Positions 43,613-52,620 of a stretch of DNA of 64,000 bases are shown piece by piece. The notes below the pieces were generated by a model. It did not search any database, had not been told where the DNA came from, and saw only the letters and a program-made list of their open reading frames with translations. This DNA is from Rhizobium sp. BG4. Lineage in GTDB: Bacteria; Pseudomonadota; Alphaproteobacteria; Rhizobiales; Rhizobiaceae. Numbering within the stretch: the stretch's first letter is position 1; each line of letters starts with the position of its first letter. The position numbers and the translations under genes were made by a program. Location: positions 372,001-436,000 of the forward strand of contig NZ_CP044127.1 of assembly GCF_016864575.1 (NCBI RefSeq), given 5' to 3'.

Positions 43613-45091
43613 ATGACGAGGATTTCACTCGGAGGTGCCGTGCTGCGCGGCACCGTCTCAACCGCTTTGCTGATGTCGATGATGTCTGCCTCAGCCTTGG
43701 GCGCATCGGTCGACCTGAGCAAGTGGTCACCCGACTATGTAAGGTCGATCGCCGGCACACAGGACTTCGATACCGCAGCGGACTGCAGCAAGGTAACACC
43801 CCTCGACTATAAGGGGCGGCTGACCTTCTGGTACCAGGGTATCTTCGAGGGAGATCCCGATTCACTTCGGCAATATTACAAGGACTTCTTCGCGACGTTC
43901 CGCAAGACCTACCCCAATATTCAGCTCGAAGAACAGGGACTGACCTACAACGATCTTCTCGACAAGTTCCGCACCGCGCTTCTCGGCAACGCCGCACCGA
44001 TGGCCGTCCGCCTGCAAATCCTCGGAGGCGTCGAGTTCGCTGCCAAGGGTTACCTTCAGCCTTTGAAGCCAGAGGATGTCGGCTACAAGACAGAGGACTT
44101 CTGGCCCGGCGCAATGAAGGCCGTCAGTTGGGATGGCGTGCCTTATGGCATTCCGACCAATAACGAGACGATGGCATTCATCTGGAATGCCGACATATTC
44201 AAGCGCGCTGGCCTCGATCCCGACAAGGCGCCAGCCACCTGGGATGACGTCGTAAAATATTCCAAGCAGATCCATGACAAGCTTGGCGTGTCGGGCTATG
44301 GCCTCGTGGCCCGCAAGAACGCTGGCAATACGCCATACCGTTTTATGCCGCAGCTATGGGCTTATGGCGGTGGTGTCTTCGACGAAGCATCCGCCGATCC
44401 GACCTACAAGGAGGTCGAACTTGCCAGCCCTCAAAGCAAGGCGGCTTTGCAGGCCTCCTATGACATGTATGTCCGCGACAAGTCGGTTCCCGTTTCGGCG
44501 TTGACCAACCAGCAGGCTGACAATCAGCCGCTATTCCTTGCTGGCCAGCTGGGAATGATGGTTTCGCACCCGTCCGATTACGACGTCATGCTCGACCTGC
44601 AGAAAAAAGCAACGGCGACGGACAAGGAGAAAGCACAGACCGTTATCGACAACATGCGCTACGGCCTGATCCCGACCGGACCTGACGGCAAGCGTGCCGT
44701 GGTCTTCGGTGGCTCGAACATCCATATTCTCAAGCCGGAATATGTCGAGGGCGGCACGGTCGATGAACCCGCAGCCAAGGCGATCATCTGCATGTGGAGC
44801 AGCCCGGAATGGTCGCTGAAACTCGCCTATGTCGGATCCAACCCCGGGAACCTGAACGGCTTCAAGACGAAGTGGATGAAAGACCGGCTGGAAAAGATAA
44901 AGTTTCTTGACGTGACGACGTCCATGCTGCCCTACGGCATTCCCTTCCCAGCACTTCCGCAGTCACCGGAAATCATGAACATCATCGTGCCCGACATGCT
45001 GCAAAACGCGCTGACCGGGGCGATGACCGTTGACCAGGCCGCAGATGACGCGGCTAAAAAGGTCAAGGAACTGATGGATGGTGGCCTCTAG
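43613..45091 (+). CDS. ABC transporter sugar-binding protein (family 1)
   Basis: A 492-residue periplasmic receptor, long for its family. Signal peptide at residues 1-30 (MTRISLGGAVLRGTVSTALL, then MSMMSASALGA), followed by a bilobal SBP_bac_1 domain with FWYQGIFEGD, GVPYGIPTNNETMAFIWNAD and KRAGLDPDKAPATWDD segments. It should bind an oligosaccharide, sugar acid or polyol. Start ATG 43613 has GGAGG upstream; upstream in-frame TTG 43541 lacks one. First gene of the transporter operon; a hairpin follows. Confidence 0.88.
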   Translation: MTRISLGGAVLRGTVSTALLMSMMSASALGASVDLSKWSPDYVRSIAGTQDFDTAADCSKVTPLDYKGRLTFWYQGIFEGDPDSLRQYYKDFFATFRKTYPNIQLEEQGLTYNDLLDKFRTALLGNAAPMAVRLQILGGVEFAAKGYLQPLKPEDVGYKTEDFWPGAMKAVSWDGVPYGIPTNNETMAFIWNADIFKRAGLDPDKAPATWDDVVKYSKQIHDKLGVSGYGLVARKNAGNTPYRFMPQLWAYGGGVFDEASADPTYKEVELASPQSKAALQASYDMYVRDKSVPVSALTNQQADNQPLFLAGQLGMMVSHPSDYDVMLDLQKKATATDKEKAQTVIDNMRYGLIPTGPDGKRAVVFGGSNIHILKPEYVEGGTVDEPAAKAIICMWSSPEWSLKLAYVGSNPGNLNGFKTKWMKDRLEKIKFLDVTTSMLPYGIPFPALPQSPEIMNIIVPDMLQNALTGAMTVDQAADDAAKKVKELMDGGL

Positions 45092-45112
45092 ACAAGGTCC
45101 TTTGATCTTGGA

Positions 45113-45138
45113 CCGGCTGCAGAGCGATCTGCAGCCGG
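45113..45138 (+). terminator. Intercistronic hairpin after the binding-protein gene
   Basis: A perfect 11-bp stem CCGGCTGCAGA / TCTGCAGCCGG with loop GCGA, followed by a C/T-rich stretch. It likely attenuates or stabilises, giving more receptor than permease mRNA, as is common in ABC operons. Confidence 0.7.
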
Positions 45139-45168
45139 CCTTCTTCCCACGGATGAGGGCTTTGCATA

Positions 45169-46128
45169 GTGACGATTTTGACCGGAAAGGCCGAAAACAC
45201 TGGCCGGTGGCATAACCGTAGATCTGGAGTGATGCGCAGGGTTTGGGATCATCGCTTCGACTACGCGTATGTGCTGCCGTCGATCGCGGTGATGCTTATC
45301 GTGATCGCCTACCCCATATACTATACGATAGAACTGTCCTTCTTCAACACGCCGCCCGGTCTGCAGCTGCGCGACAAGATCTTTGTCGGCATCGACAATT
45401 ATACCGCCATCCTGAAAAGCCCGGTGTTCTGGACGGTGACCAAGAACACGCTTATCTGGACGGTTGGGTCGACTTTCATCTCCTTCGTTCTCGGGTTTGC
45501 CTGTGCACTAGCGCTCCATCGCGACTTTGCAGGCAGAGCGATCCTGCGCGCAATCCTGATTATCCCGTGGGTCATCAGCGCAGTCGCCGCGTCTTATATC
45601 TGGAAATGGATTTATCATTCAGACTTCGGCGTGATCGGCGCGGTTCTGGTCGGCCTCGGTCTCGCAGACCGGCCACCCAACTTCATCGACAATGTCGATA
45701 CCGTTCTGCCTTCTCTCATCATCGTCAATATCTGGCGCGAGTTCCCGTTCGCCATGATCATGATGATGGCCGCTCTTCAGACCGTTCCCGACCAATTGCT
45801 GCGCGCAGCAAAAGTAGATGGAGCCAATGCGTGGCAGCGGTTCTGGCACGTGACCTTCCCGCATGTCGGCAACGTTTCGATCGTAACGATCCTGCTTCTG
45901 GCGGTCGCCAACTTCAATTCGTTCATCATCCCATGGATCATGACCGGCGGTGGCCCGTCGAACGCGTCGCACATCTGGATCACCCACATCTACGAGCTCG
46001 CCTTCGGCCGCCAGCGGTGGGGCGTTGCATCTGCATATTCGGTCCTGCTGTTCCTGATCCTGATGTCGTTCGGTTACTTCTATGTCCGCGCGCTCAGCTC
46101 CAACGATAAAAAGGAAGCGGCCGAATGA
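45169..46128 (+). CDS. ABC sugar transporter permease (MalF/UgpA type)
   Basis: A 319-residue membrane protein with six predicted helices and the EAA loop (AAKVDGANAWQRFWHVTFPH) near residue 220. Start is GTG 45169 as drawn; ATG 45232 (MRRVWDHRFDYAYVLPS) is an alternative that would begin just before the first helix. The stop overlaps the next gene's ATG (ATGA), implying coupling. Confidence 0.85.
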   Translation: MTILTGKAENTGRWHNRRSGVMRRVWDHRFDYAYVLPSIAVMLIVIAYPIYYTIELSFFNTPPGLQLRDKIFVGIDNYTAILKSPVFWTVTKNTLIWTVGSTFISFVLGFACALALHRDFAGRAILRAILIIPWVISAVAASYIWKWIYHSDFGVIGAVLVGLGLADRPPNFIDNVDTVLPSLIIVNIWREFPFAMIMMMAALQTVPDQLLRAAKVDGANAWQRFWHVTFPHVGNVSIVTILLLAVANFNSFIIPWIMTGGGPSNASHIWITHIYELAFGRQRWGVASAYSVLLFLILMSFGYFYVRALSSNDKKEAAE

Positions 46129-47015
46129 GCACGATTGCACAGACCCGAGACGCGCCCAAGCCGCACCACCGCACGCGCGTCGATGCATGGCGATGGGGCG
46201 GGCGCATCTTCCTGCTCTTCATGCTGCTCTACACAGCCTTGCCGATGATTTGGATGTTGCTCACGTCAATCAAATCGGGCTTCGCAGCAATGCAGTTTCC
46301 GCCTCAATGGTGGCCGGATCAGCCGACGCTCGCCAGCTACCAGAAGCTGCTCGACCCGCAAAACAGCGTCGGCCAGGATTTCCTGCGTTTCTTCTGGAAC
46401 AGCCTATTCGTCTCCACGGCGACGACCATAATGTCGGTGATCGTCGCTGTCCCGGCCGCCTACGCCTTCTCTCGCTTCTCATTTCCTGGACGGAACTTTC
46501 TGTTTTTTGCCGTCCTGCTTCGGAACATGTTTCCAGCGGTGATTTTTCTCGTACCGCTTTTTATCCTCATGCGGGCAATCGGGCTGGTCAACACCCACGG
46601 GTCCCTCGTCCTGACCTACCTCACCTTCGGCTTGCCTCTGGCCATCTGGCTCCTCAAAGGGTTCTACGACAACATTCCAATCCAGCTGGAACAAGCCGCG
46701 CGCATTGACGGGGCGACACGCTTTCAGGCCTTCGTTCTGATCGTTGTGCCGCTGTCGACGCCCGGGATCATCGCAACAGCGATCTACTCCTTCATCGGCG
46801 CCTGGAACGAGTACATTTACGCCTATACCTTCCTTTCGAAAAACGAACAGCTGACTTTGCCTGTCGGCATCCAGCGCTTCTTTTCGGAAAACACCACCGA
46901 CTTTCCTGGCCTTATGGCGGCCAGCTTCATGATGAGCGTACCGGTTGTCGTCCTGTTTCTGCTTCTGCAACGATACTTCGTCCGCGCGCTGACAGAGGGC
47001 GCCGTCAAGCACTAG
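46125..47015 (+). CDS. ABC sugar transporter permease (MalG/UgpE type)
   Basis: A 296-residue membrane protein with six helices and the EAA loop (AARIDGATRFQAFVLIVVPL) near residue 190. It pairs with the preceding MalF-type permease. It overlaps that gene by four bases and is followed closely by the ATPase gene. Confidence 0.88.
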   Translation: MSTIAQTRDAPKPHHRTRVDAWRWGGRIFLLFMLLYTALPMIWMLLTSIKSGFAAMQFPPQWWPDQPTLASYQKLLDPQNSVGQDFLRFFWNSLFVSTATTIMSVIVAVPAAYAFSRFSFPGRNFLFFAVLLRNMFPAVIFLVPLFILMRAIGLVNTHGSLVLTYLTFGLPLAIWLLKGFYDNIPIQLEQAARIDGATRFQAFVLIVVPLSTPGIIATAIYSFIGAWNEYIYAYTFLSKNEQLTLPVGIQRFFSENTTDFPGLMAASFMMSVPVVVLFLLLQRYFVRALTEGAVKH

Positions 47016-47025
47016 GGAGTTGCTC

Positions 47026-48123
47026 GTGGCCCATGTGGTCTTAAAGGATCTGATCAAAAATTATGGCAGCTTCAATGCTGTTAAAAGCGTTTCGCTGACG
47101 GTCAACGACGGCGAATTCGTCGCACTCGTCGGCCCTTCAGGCTGCGGCAAGACGACGACGCTCAACCTGGTGGCGGGGCTGACCTCGGTCACATCTGGCG
47201 ATATCGTCATCGGCGATCGTGTGGTCAACGAACTCGACCCCAAAGACCGGGACATCGCAATGGTGTTCCAGAATTACGCTCTTTATCCGCAAAAATCCGT
47301 CTACAAAAACCTGGCGTTTCCGCTGCAGATGCGAAAACTGCCGAAGGACGAGATCGACAAGAAAGTCAGGGAAGCGGCCCGCGTCCTCGATATGACGCAG
47401 TTGCTCGAACGCAAGCCGCGGGAGCTGTCGGGCGGACAACAGCAGCGCGTGGCACTCGGCCGCGCTCTTGTTCGCGACCCTGCCGTGTTCCTGATGGATG
47501 AGCCGCTCTCCAACCTGGATGCAAAGCTGCGCGTTCAAATGCGCTCGGAGATCAAGCGGTTTCATCAGGATCTGAAGGCGACAATCATCTATGTGACGCA
47601 TGACCAGCTTGAGGCTGTGACGATGGCAGACAGAATGGCGGTGATGAATGGTGGCTATCTCCAGCAATACGATACGCCAGCGCAGGTCTTTGCCAATCCC
47701 GTAAACATGTTCGTTGCCGGATTTGTCGGCAGCCCGGCGATGAGCCTGGTGCCCCTCGAAGCATCGACAGGCCAAGGAAGAGCTGTTTTGACCAGCGCGG
47801 AAGGCTGGCATCTGGAACTCTCCACAGCAAATGCTCGCAAGGTCGACAAGGCAAAGTCGAGGAAAGTCGTTCTCGGTGCGCGACACTCGACCATCAAACT
47901 GCACAAAAGTGCGGTTCCGGGAAGCGTGCCCGCCAAGGCCTATACCGTAGAGCCGACGGGAGACGTCACCTTCGTGCAAGCGTTCCTCTCCGGCGCGATC
48001 GTCAATATCAGCGTGCCGCCGGCTGTCGCGGTTGCGCCGGACGAACAGATCTGGCTCGAATTCGATCAGGAGCGGATCCATCTCTTCGACGGTGAAACAG
48101 AAATGGCCCTGAGAGCTGATTGA
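47026..48123 (+). CDS. ABC transporter ATP-binding protein (UgpC/MsmK type)
   Basis: A 365-residue ATPase: Walker A GPSGCGKTTT near residue 36, signature LSGGQQQRVALGRAL, Walker B VFLMDEPLSNLDAKL, and a C-terminal MalK-like OB-fold regulatory domain from about residue 240. Start chosen at GTG 47026 with GGGAG six bases before; TTG 47020 is an alternative. It energises the sugar transporter. Gene order SBP-permease-permease-ATPase-dehydratase-RraA indicates one catabolic operon. Confidence 0.88.
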   Translation: MAHVVLKDLIKNYGSFNAVKSVSLTVNDGEFVALVGPSGCGKTTTLNLVAGLTSVTSGDIVIGDRVVNELDPKDRDIAMVFQNYALYPQKSVYKNLAFPLQMRKLPKDEIDKKVREAARVLDMTQLLERKPRELSGGQQQRVALGRALVRDPAVFLMDEPLSNLDAKLRVQMRSEIKRFHQDLKATIIYVTHDQLEAVTMADRMAVMNGGYLQQYDTPAQVFANPVNMFVAGFVGSPAMSLVPLEASTGQGRAVLTSAEGWHLELSTANARKVDKAKSRKVVLGARHSTIKLHKSAVPGSVPAKAYTVEPTGDVTFVQAFLSGAIVNISVPPAVAVAPDEQIWLEFDQERIHLFDGETEMALRAD

Positions 48124-48153
48124 CAGCAGGCGAATGCGCAACACGAGGCGTCG

Positions 48154-49317
48154 ATGACGGCAAAACTCAAGATCACTGCAATCAAGCCCTATCCAGTATG
48201 GGTGGGCATTCGCAATCAGATGCTGGTCAAGGTCGAAACCGATCAAGGGATCTTTGGCTGGGGCGAAAGCGGCTTGAGTGGGCGCGAGCAAGCCGTCACG
48301 GGAGCGATCGAGCATTATCGCGAATTTCTGATCGGCCGCGACGCGATGCAGATCGGCCGGATCTGGCAGGAGATCTATCGCAGCCAGTATTTTGAAGGTG
48401 GCCGGGTTCTCCAGGCGGCGATGTCGGCGATCGATATCGCTCTTCACGATATCAAGGGCAAGGCCCTTGGCGTGCCGGTCTATGAACTGCTCGGCGGCAG
48501 GCAGCGCGAGCGCATTCCAACCTTTGCATCGACCGGTGACGAGGCCGAGGGGGCTGCCGCCATCGAGCGCGCGCGTGAATTGCGGGCACAAGGCTGGCAG
48601 GCAATCCGTTTCTTCCCGGCCGGGCAGGACAGCAAGGATATTTTCGAGCCGAGAGAATCAATTGGCCCAACGGCATCGATGCTGAACGAGGCACGCGAGG
48701 TATTGGGTGATGACGTCGTCCTCGGTATCGATTATCACCACCGCTTATCGGTGGCGGAGGCGGCGAGCTTCTGCAACAAGCTCGGCCGCGGTGTTCTTGA
48801 TTTTCTTGAAGAGCCGATACGCGATGAAACACCGTCAGCCTATGAATCCTTGCGCAGAATGACGGATATCCCCTTTGCCATTGGTGAAGAATTTGCCAGC
48901 AAGTGGCAGTTCTTGCCGTATATCGAGCGCGACATTCACCAGTTCAACCGGATTGACGTCTGCAACGTCGGGGGGCTCACAGAAGCGATGAAAATCGCCG
49001 GCTGGAGCGAGGCGCACTACGTCGATTTGATGCCGCACAATCCACTTGGCCCGGTCTGTACCGCTGCGACAATCCATTTTGCAGCCGCTGTCGCCAATTT
49101 CGCTTGGCTAGAGACCCGGGCGCCTGAAGCCAGGCTCGGCTTTGACAATTCGGACTTCTTTCCAGTTCAGCCAAGACTGGACGGAGCAGACTACCCAGTC
49201 AGCGAACGGCCCGGGCTCGGCATCGAGGTAAATGAGGATGCCATTGCCGCCGAGAGCTTCCGCTTCTGGGAAGCGCCGCATCTGAGGCGCCGCGACGGTT
49301 CAGTCACCAACTGGTAA
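48154..49317 (+). CDS. Enolase-superfamily dehydratase 4 (galactonate-dehydratase-like)
   Basis: A 387-residue mandelate-racemase-type protein. It resembles DgoD-like dehydratases: GRDAMQIGRIWQEIYRSQYF cap segment, metal ligands Asp in LGIDYHH, Glu in DFLEEPIRDE and Glu in IGEEFAS, and the distal His in LMPHNPLGPV. The usual barrel Lys-x-Lys is replaced by IRFFPAG, so the base may come from the His-Asp side only, or the substrate differs from its three paralogues in this locus. ATG 48154 has a GAGGCG leader. It precedes the RraA gene by 21 bases. Confidence 0.88.
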   Translation: MTAKLKITAIKPYPVWVGIRNQMLVKVETDQGIFGWGESGLSGREQAVTGAIEHYREFLIGRDAMQIGRIWQEIYRSQYFEGGRVLQAAMSAIDIALHDIKGKALGVPVYELLGGRQRERIPTFASTGDEAEGAAAIERARELRAQGWQAIRFFPAGQDSKDIFEPRESIGPTASMLNEAREVLGDDVVLGIDYHHRLSVAEAASFCNKLGRGVLDFLEEPIRDETPSAYESLRRMTDIPFAIGEEFASKWQFLPYIERDIHQFNRIDVCNVGGLTEAMKIAGWSEAHYVDLMPHNPLGPVCTAATIHFAAAVANFAWLETRAPEARLGFDNSDFFPVQPRLDGADYPVSERPGLGIEVNEDAIAAESFRFWEAPHLRRRDGSVTNW

Positions 49318-49338
49318 TTACCAAACACTGGAGCCCCC

Positions 49339-50078
49339 ATGACCAAGACAACGGATATTACGCGGCCCCCAAGGAATTGATCGAGGCTCTGGAAGAAATC
49401 GGCGCGGCAACGATAGCGGGAACGCTTGGGCACATGGGATTTCGCAATCCGCACATGGTTGGCCCCGTTTCGCAGCGGCGAGGCAGATCGATCGTCGGAC
49501 CGGCATTGACACTCCAGTTCATGCCCCAGCGGCCTGATCTCTTCAGCGAGGGCGAATACGCTGATCCGGAAACGCAGCTGCACCGCCATGTCCTCTATCA
49601 CGTGCAGGAAGGCGACGTGGTCGTCGTCGATGCGCGCGGCGATATGAGCTCGGGTGTCTTCGGCGATATGATGTCGACCTATTTTAAGGGCCGCGGCGGC
49701 GCCGGCATCGTTATCGATGGATGCATGCGCGACAGACCCAACGTCGAAAAGCTGGACCTGTCGCTGTGGCTTCGCGGCTGGACGCCGAACTACCATGTTC
49801 AGACGAGCATCTATCCCAACGCAGTGAACGTACCGATTGCCTGTGGTGGCGTCACGGTGATCCCCGGAGACATCATCGTGGCGGATGATGACGGGGTGGT
49901 CGTGCTCCCCGTTGCCATGGCCTCAAAGGTGATCCAGGAATCAAAAACCCACCATGACTGGGAAGAATTCTCCCGTATGAAGCTGATGGCTGGCGGATCC
50001 CTGCAGCGATACTATCCGTTGCACGATGATGCTCGGGGCGAATACGAGGAATGGACCAGAACGAACACCCGGCGCTAG
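49339..50078 (+). pseudogene. RraA-family protein (aldolase-like), frameshifted near the start
   Basis: ATG 49339 follows GGAG and begins MTKTTDITRP; the frame then fails at CCCCC 49366-49370. Restoring one C gives PKELIEALEEIGAATIAGTL and the full RraA fold to the stop at 50078, about 246 residues. Motifs: VVVDARGDMSSGVFGDMM near residue 95 and VIDGCMRDRP near 120. Family members are 4-hydroxy-4-methyl-2-oxoglutarate-type aldolases or decarboxylases, or RNase E regulators; in this locus a class II aldolase role on a dehydrated sugar acid is plausible. Translation could also start at TTG 49377, but this removes conserved residues. Confidence 0.85.
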
Positions 50079-50377
50079 CGCGATCTGCGGAGGGTGCAGC
50101 AGCGAGAAACGGATCCTTCACCCAGTCCTGAGTCAAGGGGTGAGTTGCGGTCGGCTCTTCGTTTCCTGTTTTGCTGCTCGGAGGCCGCACGACAGCTAGT
50201 CTTTTCGCTCGTTTCCCGTCTCTGTCGATGGGTCACAGTTGCGTGGTACCGGCCGCTTTGTGGCTGGGAGATAGGAGCGCTGCCGTCCGATCGCGCATAG
50301 TAGGACTAAGGTCGATCGAGGCACAGCAAACGGACGGCTGCGTTTTCAGGTCTGCGTTTCGAACGGAGTATTGAAAA

Positions 50378-50637
50378 ATGAAAACGCTACTGATGGCTGG
50401 TAGATCGGATTGGCATCGATAATCGCGACCGCGACACCGGGAATGGCCGACAGTCTGACGCTTACCGTCGGCGATCTTCACATAGGCTACAGGGATGGCG
50501 GCCGAGACCGGCGCGACTGGCGCCGCCACCATGCGCGCCACTACTACCGCCCTGGTCGTCGCTGCCGCGTGACCACTGTCCGGCATCGTTATCATCACCG
50601 CTGGGTCTATAGTGATAAGCGTATCTGCCGCTGGTAG
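50378..50637 (+). CDS. Small secreted Arg/His/Tyr-rich protein, start region disturbed
   Basis: The frame from 50410 to TAG 50637 gives MADSLTLTVGDLHIGYRDGG followed by an Arg/His/Tyr-rich tail ending SDKRICRW, a type common in rhizobial secreted peptides. The direct frame of ATG 50378 (MKTLLMAG...), with GGAG upstream, stops early. One extra base between 50390 and 50410 (for example in the GG before ATTGG) would fuse it to the rest and supply a signal peptide (MKTLLMAG, then LASIIATATPGMA). Either that is a sequence error or translation starts at TTG 50410. Confidence 0.5.
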
Positions 50638-51094
50638 ACGACGGTTTGAGAAGCACCACATTGCTTTTTGCAAGGATGTTGCCGGCCTGGCAACCAACCT
50701 TACGTAGCGTCCAAGCCGCTTTGATTAATCCTAAGGGTCAGGCTGACAGCTCGCTTTTAAGCGTTCATCATGGCTATGGTTTGAAGGGCAATCCAAACCA
50801 GCTGCCTCGTCCTGTGCATCCACCTGTGCAGGGCGAGGCTTATTCCTCCCGCGTGCCGGCCACCCCAACCCCTGCGCTTCCACCGACAATGACCGACCCG
50901 GCAGGCGACCAGCGGTGTTGAAACGATCCCCGTTTTGCCGCCCGGACGAAAGGCTGATCGCCACCGTGGCCTGGGGCCCCTTGACACCTCGCGAGCCTTA
51001 CGCTGGAAATGCGATGCCAGTGCGCGGCCGGAATGTCTGCGCCGATTTATCCTGCCGTTTGACGCCACTCGATTTTTTGCGATTACGATTGCCC
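50638..51094. other. Gene-free stretch of about 450 bases
   Basis: No gene is supported. Overlapping frames on both strands lack ribosome sites and family resemblance. Confidence 0.4.
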
Positions 51095-51319
51095 ATGAAG
51101 ACATTGACCGGCCAGCGCATGCGCACATTACTGATGCATCTCGATCACTTAAGCTTTCGGCCGCCGCCATCGACTGTGGGACGGCGAACAACTCGCCTAG
51201 CTCTGCAAAATGATTTGATCGAAGTCATAGGAGACCTTTCCTTGGCCTACAGATGCCGGTTGACCGAGAAAGGCCTCGCAGCGCGCTCTGGGCTCGCACG
51301 CGATAGTCGCGCATCTTAG
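51095..51319 (+). CDS. Possible small hypothetical protein
   Basis: A frame of about 74 codons whose C-terminal half reads DLIEVIGDLSLAYRCRLTEK, like the wing and recognition end of a small winged-helix protein. No good ribosome site precedes ATG 51095 (or ATG 51119). It could be a truncated regulator. I do not recognise the family. Confidence 0.35.
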   Translation: MKTLTGQRMRTLLMHLDHLSFRPPPSTVGRRTTRLALQNDLIEVIGDLSLAYRCRLTEKGLAARSGLARDSRAS

Positions 51320-51544
51320 CTCCAACCGGAGCGCCTGCTTCGACCATTATGCGGATTGGGTCTACATTATCGGCGATCAATACCATCTTTGGCGCGGCTG
51401 GAAATGGGCAACGACCGGCTGGTGCGATAGCAATGACAGGAACGAGGACGCAATACGATCGTGCGGTTGCGTCTCTATATCCACTTGCATCTGCCTGTCG
51501 TGGATACTGATGGCAGAGCAAACTGAACGCCGCATTGGGCATGA

Positions 51545-51578
51545 GCAGGAGGCTCGCCCTTGTCCGCAAGCCTCCTGC
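51545..51578. terminator. Stem-loop downstream of the DUF883-like gene
   Basis: A 10-bp stem GCAGGAGGCT / AGCCTCCTGC with a 14-base loop, lying 16 bases beyond the stop of the minus-strand gene at 51594. There is no T run on either side. Confidence 0.4.
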
Positions 51579-51593
51579 GGTGCTTGATTGAGC

Positions 51594-52010
51594 TTACCGC
51601 GTGGCGCCCCACAGATAGGCGAGGCCGGCGACAATGCCGACTGCGGTCAGCGGGTTTTCGCGTACGGTCGCTTCAACATCGGCCCAGAAGCTTCGAGCCT
51701 CGGCACGGGCGGCCCTCGCCCCGTCTTTTGCAACCTGAGACGCCGCCTGTCTCACTTGACCAGCGTCACGCCTCAAGGACCGATCAGCCGGATCAGAGCT
51801 GGACTCCTCATCGGCCTGCAGCACGCGCGCTGCCTCGCCTGGGTCAGCCCGGCCGGTTGGAATGGACGTTGTCGACGCGGATACGGGGTCTGACGCCGGA
51901 AAGGTGTCTTCAAGAGCTTTGTCGAGCTCGCCTTTTTGCGACCGTGAGCGTTGTGCCGCCTGTTCGCGAAGCAACGATTGGACGGCGGGTGAATCCTTGG
52001 GGTCTGCCAT
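51594..52010 (-). CDS. DUF883/ElaB-like stress protein with C-terminal anchor
   Basis: A 138-residue, mostly hydrophilic and helical protein. The N-terminal half contains GELDKALEDTFPASDPVSAS, a motif recurring in rhizobial stress proteins; the C-terminus has VRENPLTAVGIVAGLAYLWG, the short membrane anchor of ElaB/YqjD-type proteins. Such proteins attach to the inner membrane and in enterics bind ribosomes in stationary phase. ATG 52010 has GGGAG upstream. A near-consensus EcfG promoter lies 75 bases upstream. Confidence 0.8.
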   Translation of the reverse strand: MADPKDSPAVQSLLREQAAQRSRSQKGELDKALEDTFPASDPVSASTTSIPTGRADPGEAARVLQADEESSSDPADRSLRRDAGQVRQAASQVAKDGARAARAEARSFWADVEATVRENPLTAVGIVAGLAYLWGATR

Positions 52011-52084
52011 TGTGTTTTTCTCCCTGGTTGAAAAGAGCCAACTTAAAAAGCGGCTTTTCTGATTAGAAGCTGATCTTGGTCATG

Positions 52085-52109
52085 AACGCCGTGGGACAGA
52101 AGATGTTCA
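52085..52109 (-). promoter_or_regulatory. EcfG-like promoter (one mismatch)
   Basis: Minus strand TGAAC, 16 bases, CGTT, the first base of the -35 differing from consensus. It is oriented to the DUF883-like gene. Confidence 0.45.
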
Positions 52110-52564
52110 TCCCTTCTCGTCATGGTTGTTGGGCAAATGAATTCCCTTTGCACAGAATTTCAATTCCGCCCGCAGCGACGCGGCGGTTCTTGCGTTGGTC
52201 TGCTTAGATCCATCGACTGACGGCTAACGACGGTCAGCGAAGTTCGTTCGACCCATCAAGAGAAATATCGCGGACTGCCGGCATGTCTATACGCATGCGG
52301 CGCCCTGCCGCCGAGACCGAGAGGCACTGGCTAGAGGGGCGCTAATCCTTTCATCGACCGGTTCGGCCGTCAGAAATCAGAGGGCCCAAAAATCACAATG
52401 ACTGGTCCAAATCTCGTGGTAGCAACTCTAATCGGACGGGTCCGTGCTCTAGGGTCGTCAGGATTGGGAACGATGGCTTACGTGACCGAGCAGGCGTCCG
52501 GCTTGGCCCCCGGGCATTCTCACGTCACATCTTGCCTCATTTCTCGAACGACCGTGACGGCAAT
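52110..52564. other. Intergenic region, no gene recognised
   Basis: A 455-base divergent region between the DUF883-like and SDR genes. A short plus frame from ATG 52398 (65 codons) has no ribosome site or family and is not called. Confidence 0.4.
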
Positions 52565-52589
52565 GGAACTGTGGTTGCCTGCAGATGTT
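52565..52589 (+). promoter_or_regulatory. EcfG-like promoter (one mismatch)
   Basis: GGAAC, 16 bases, TGTT, one base from consensus in the -10, ending 32 bases before the SDR start codon. SDR genes of this type are frequent members of the rhizobial general stress regulon. Confidence 0.5.
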
Positions 52590-52620
52590 TGGTAAGCGTC
52601 AAACAATAATGGAGCCCACG

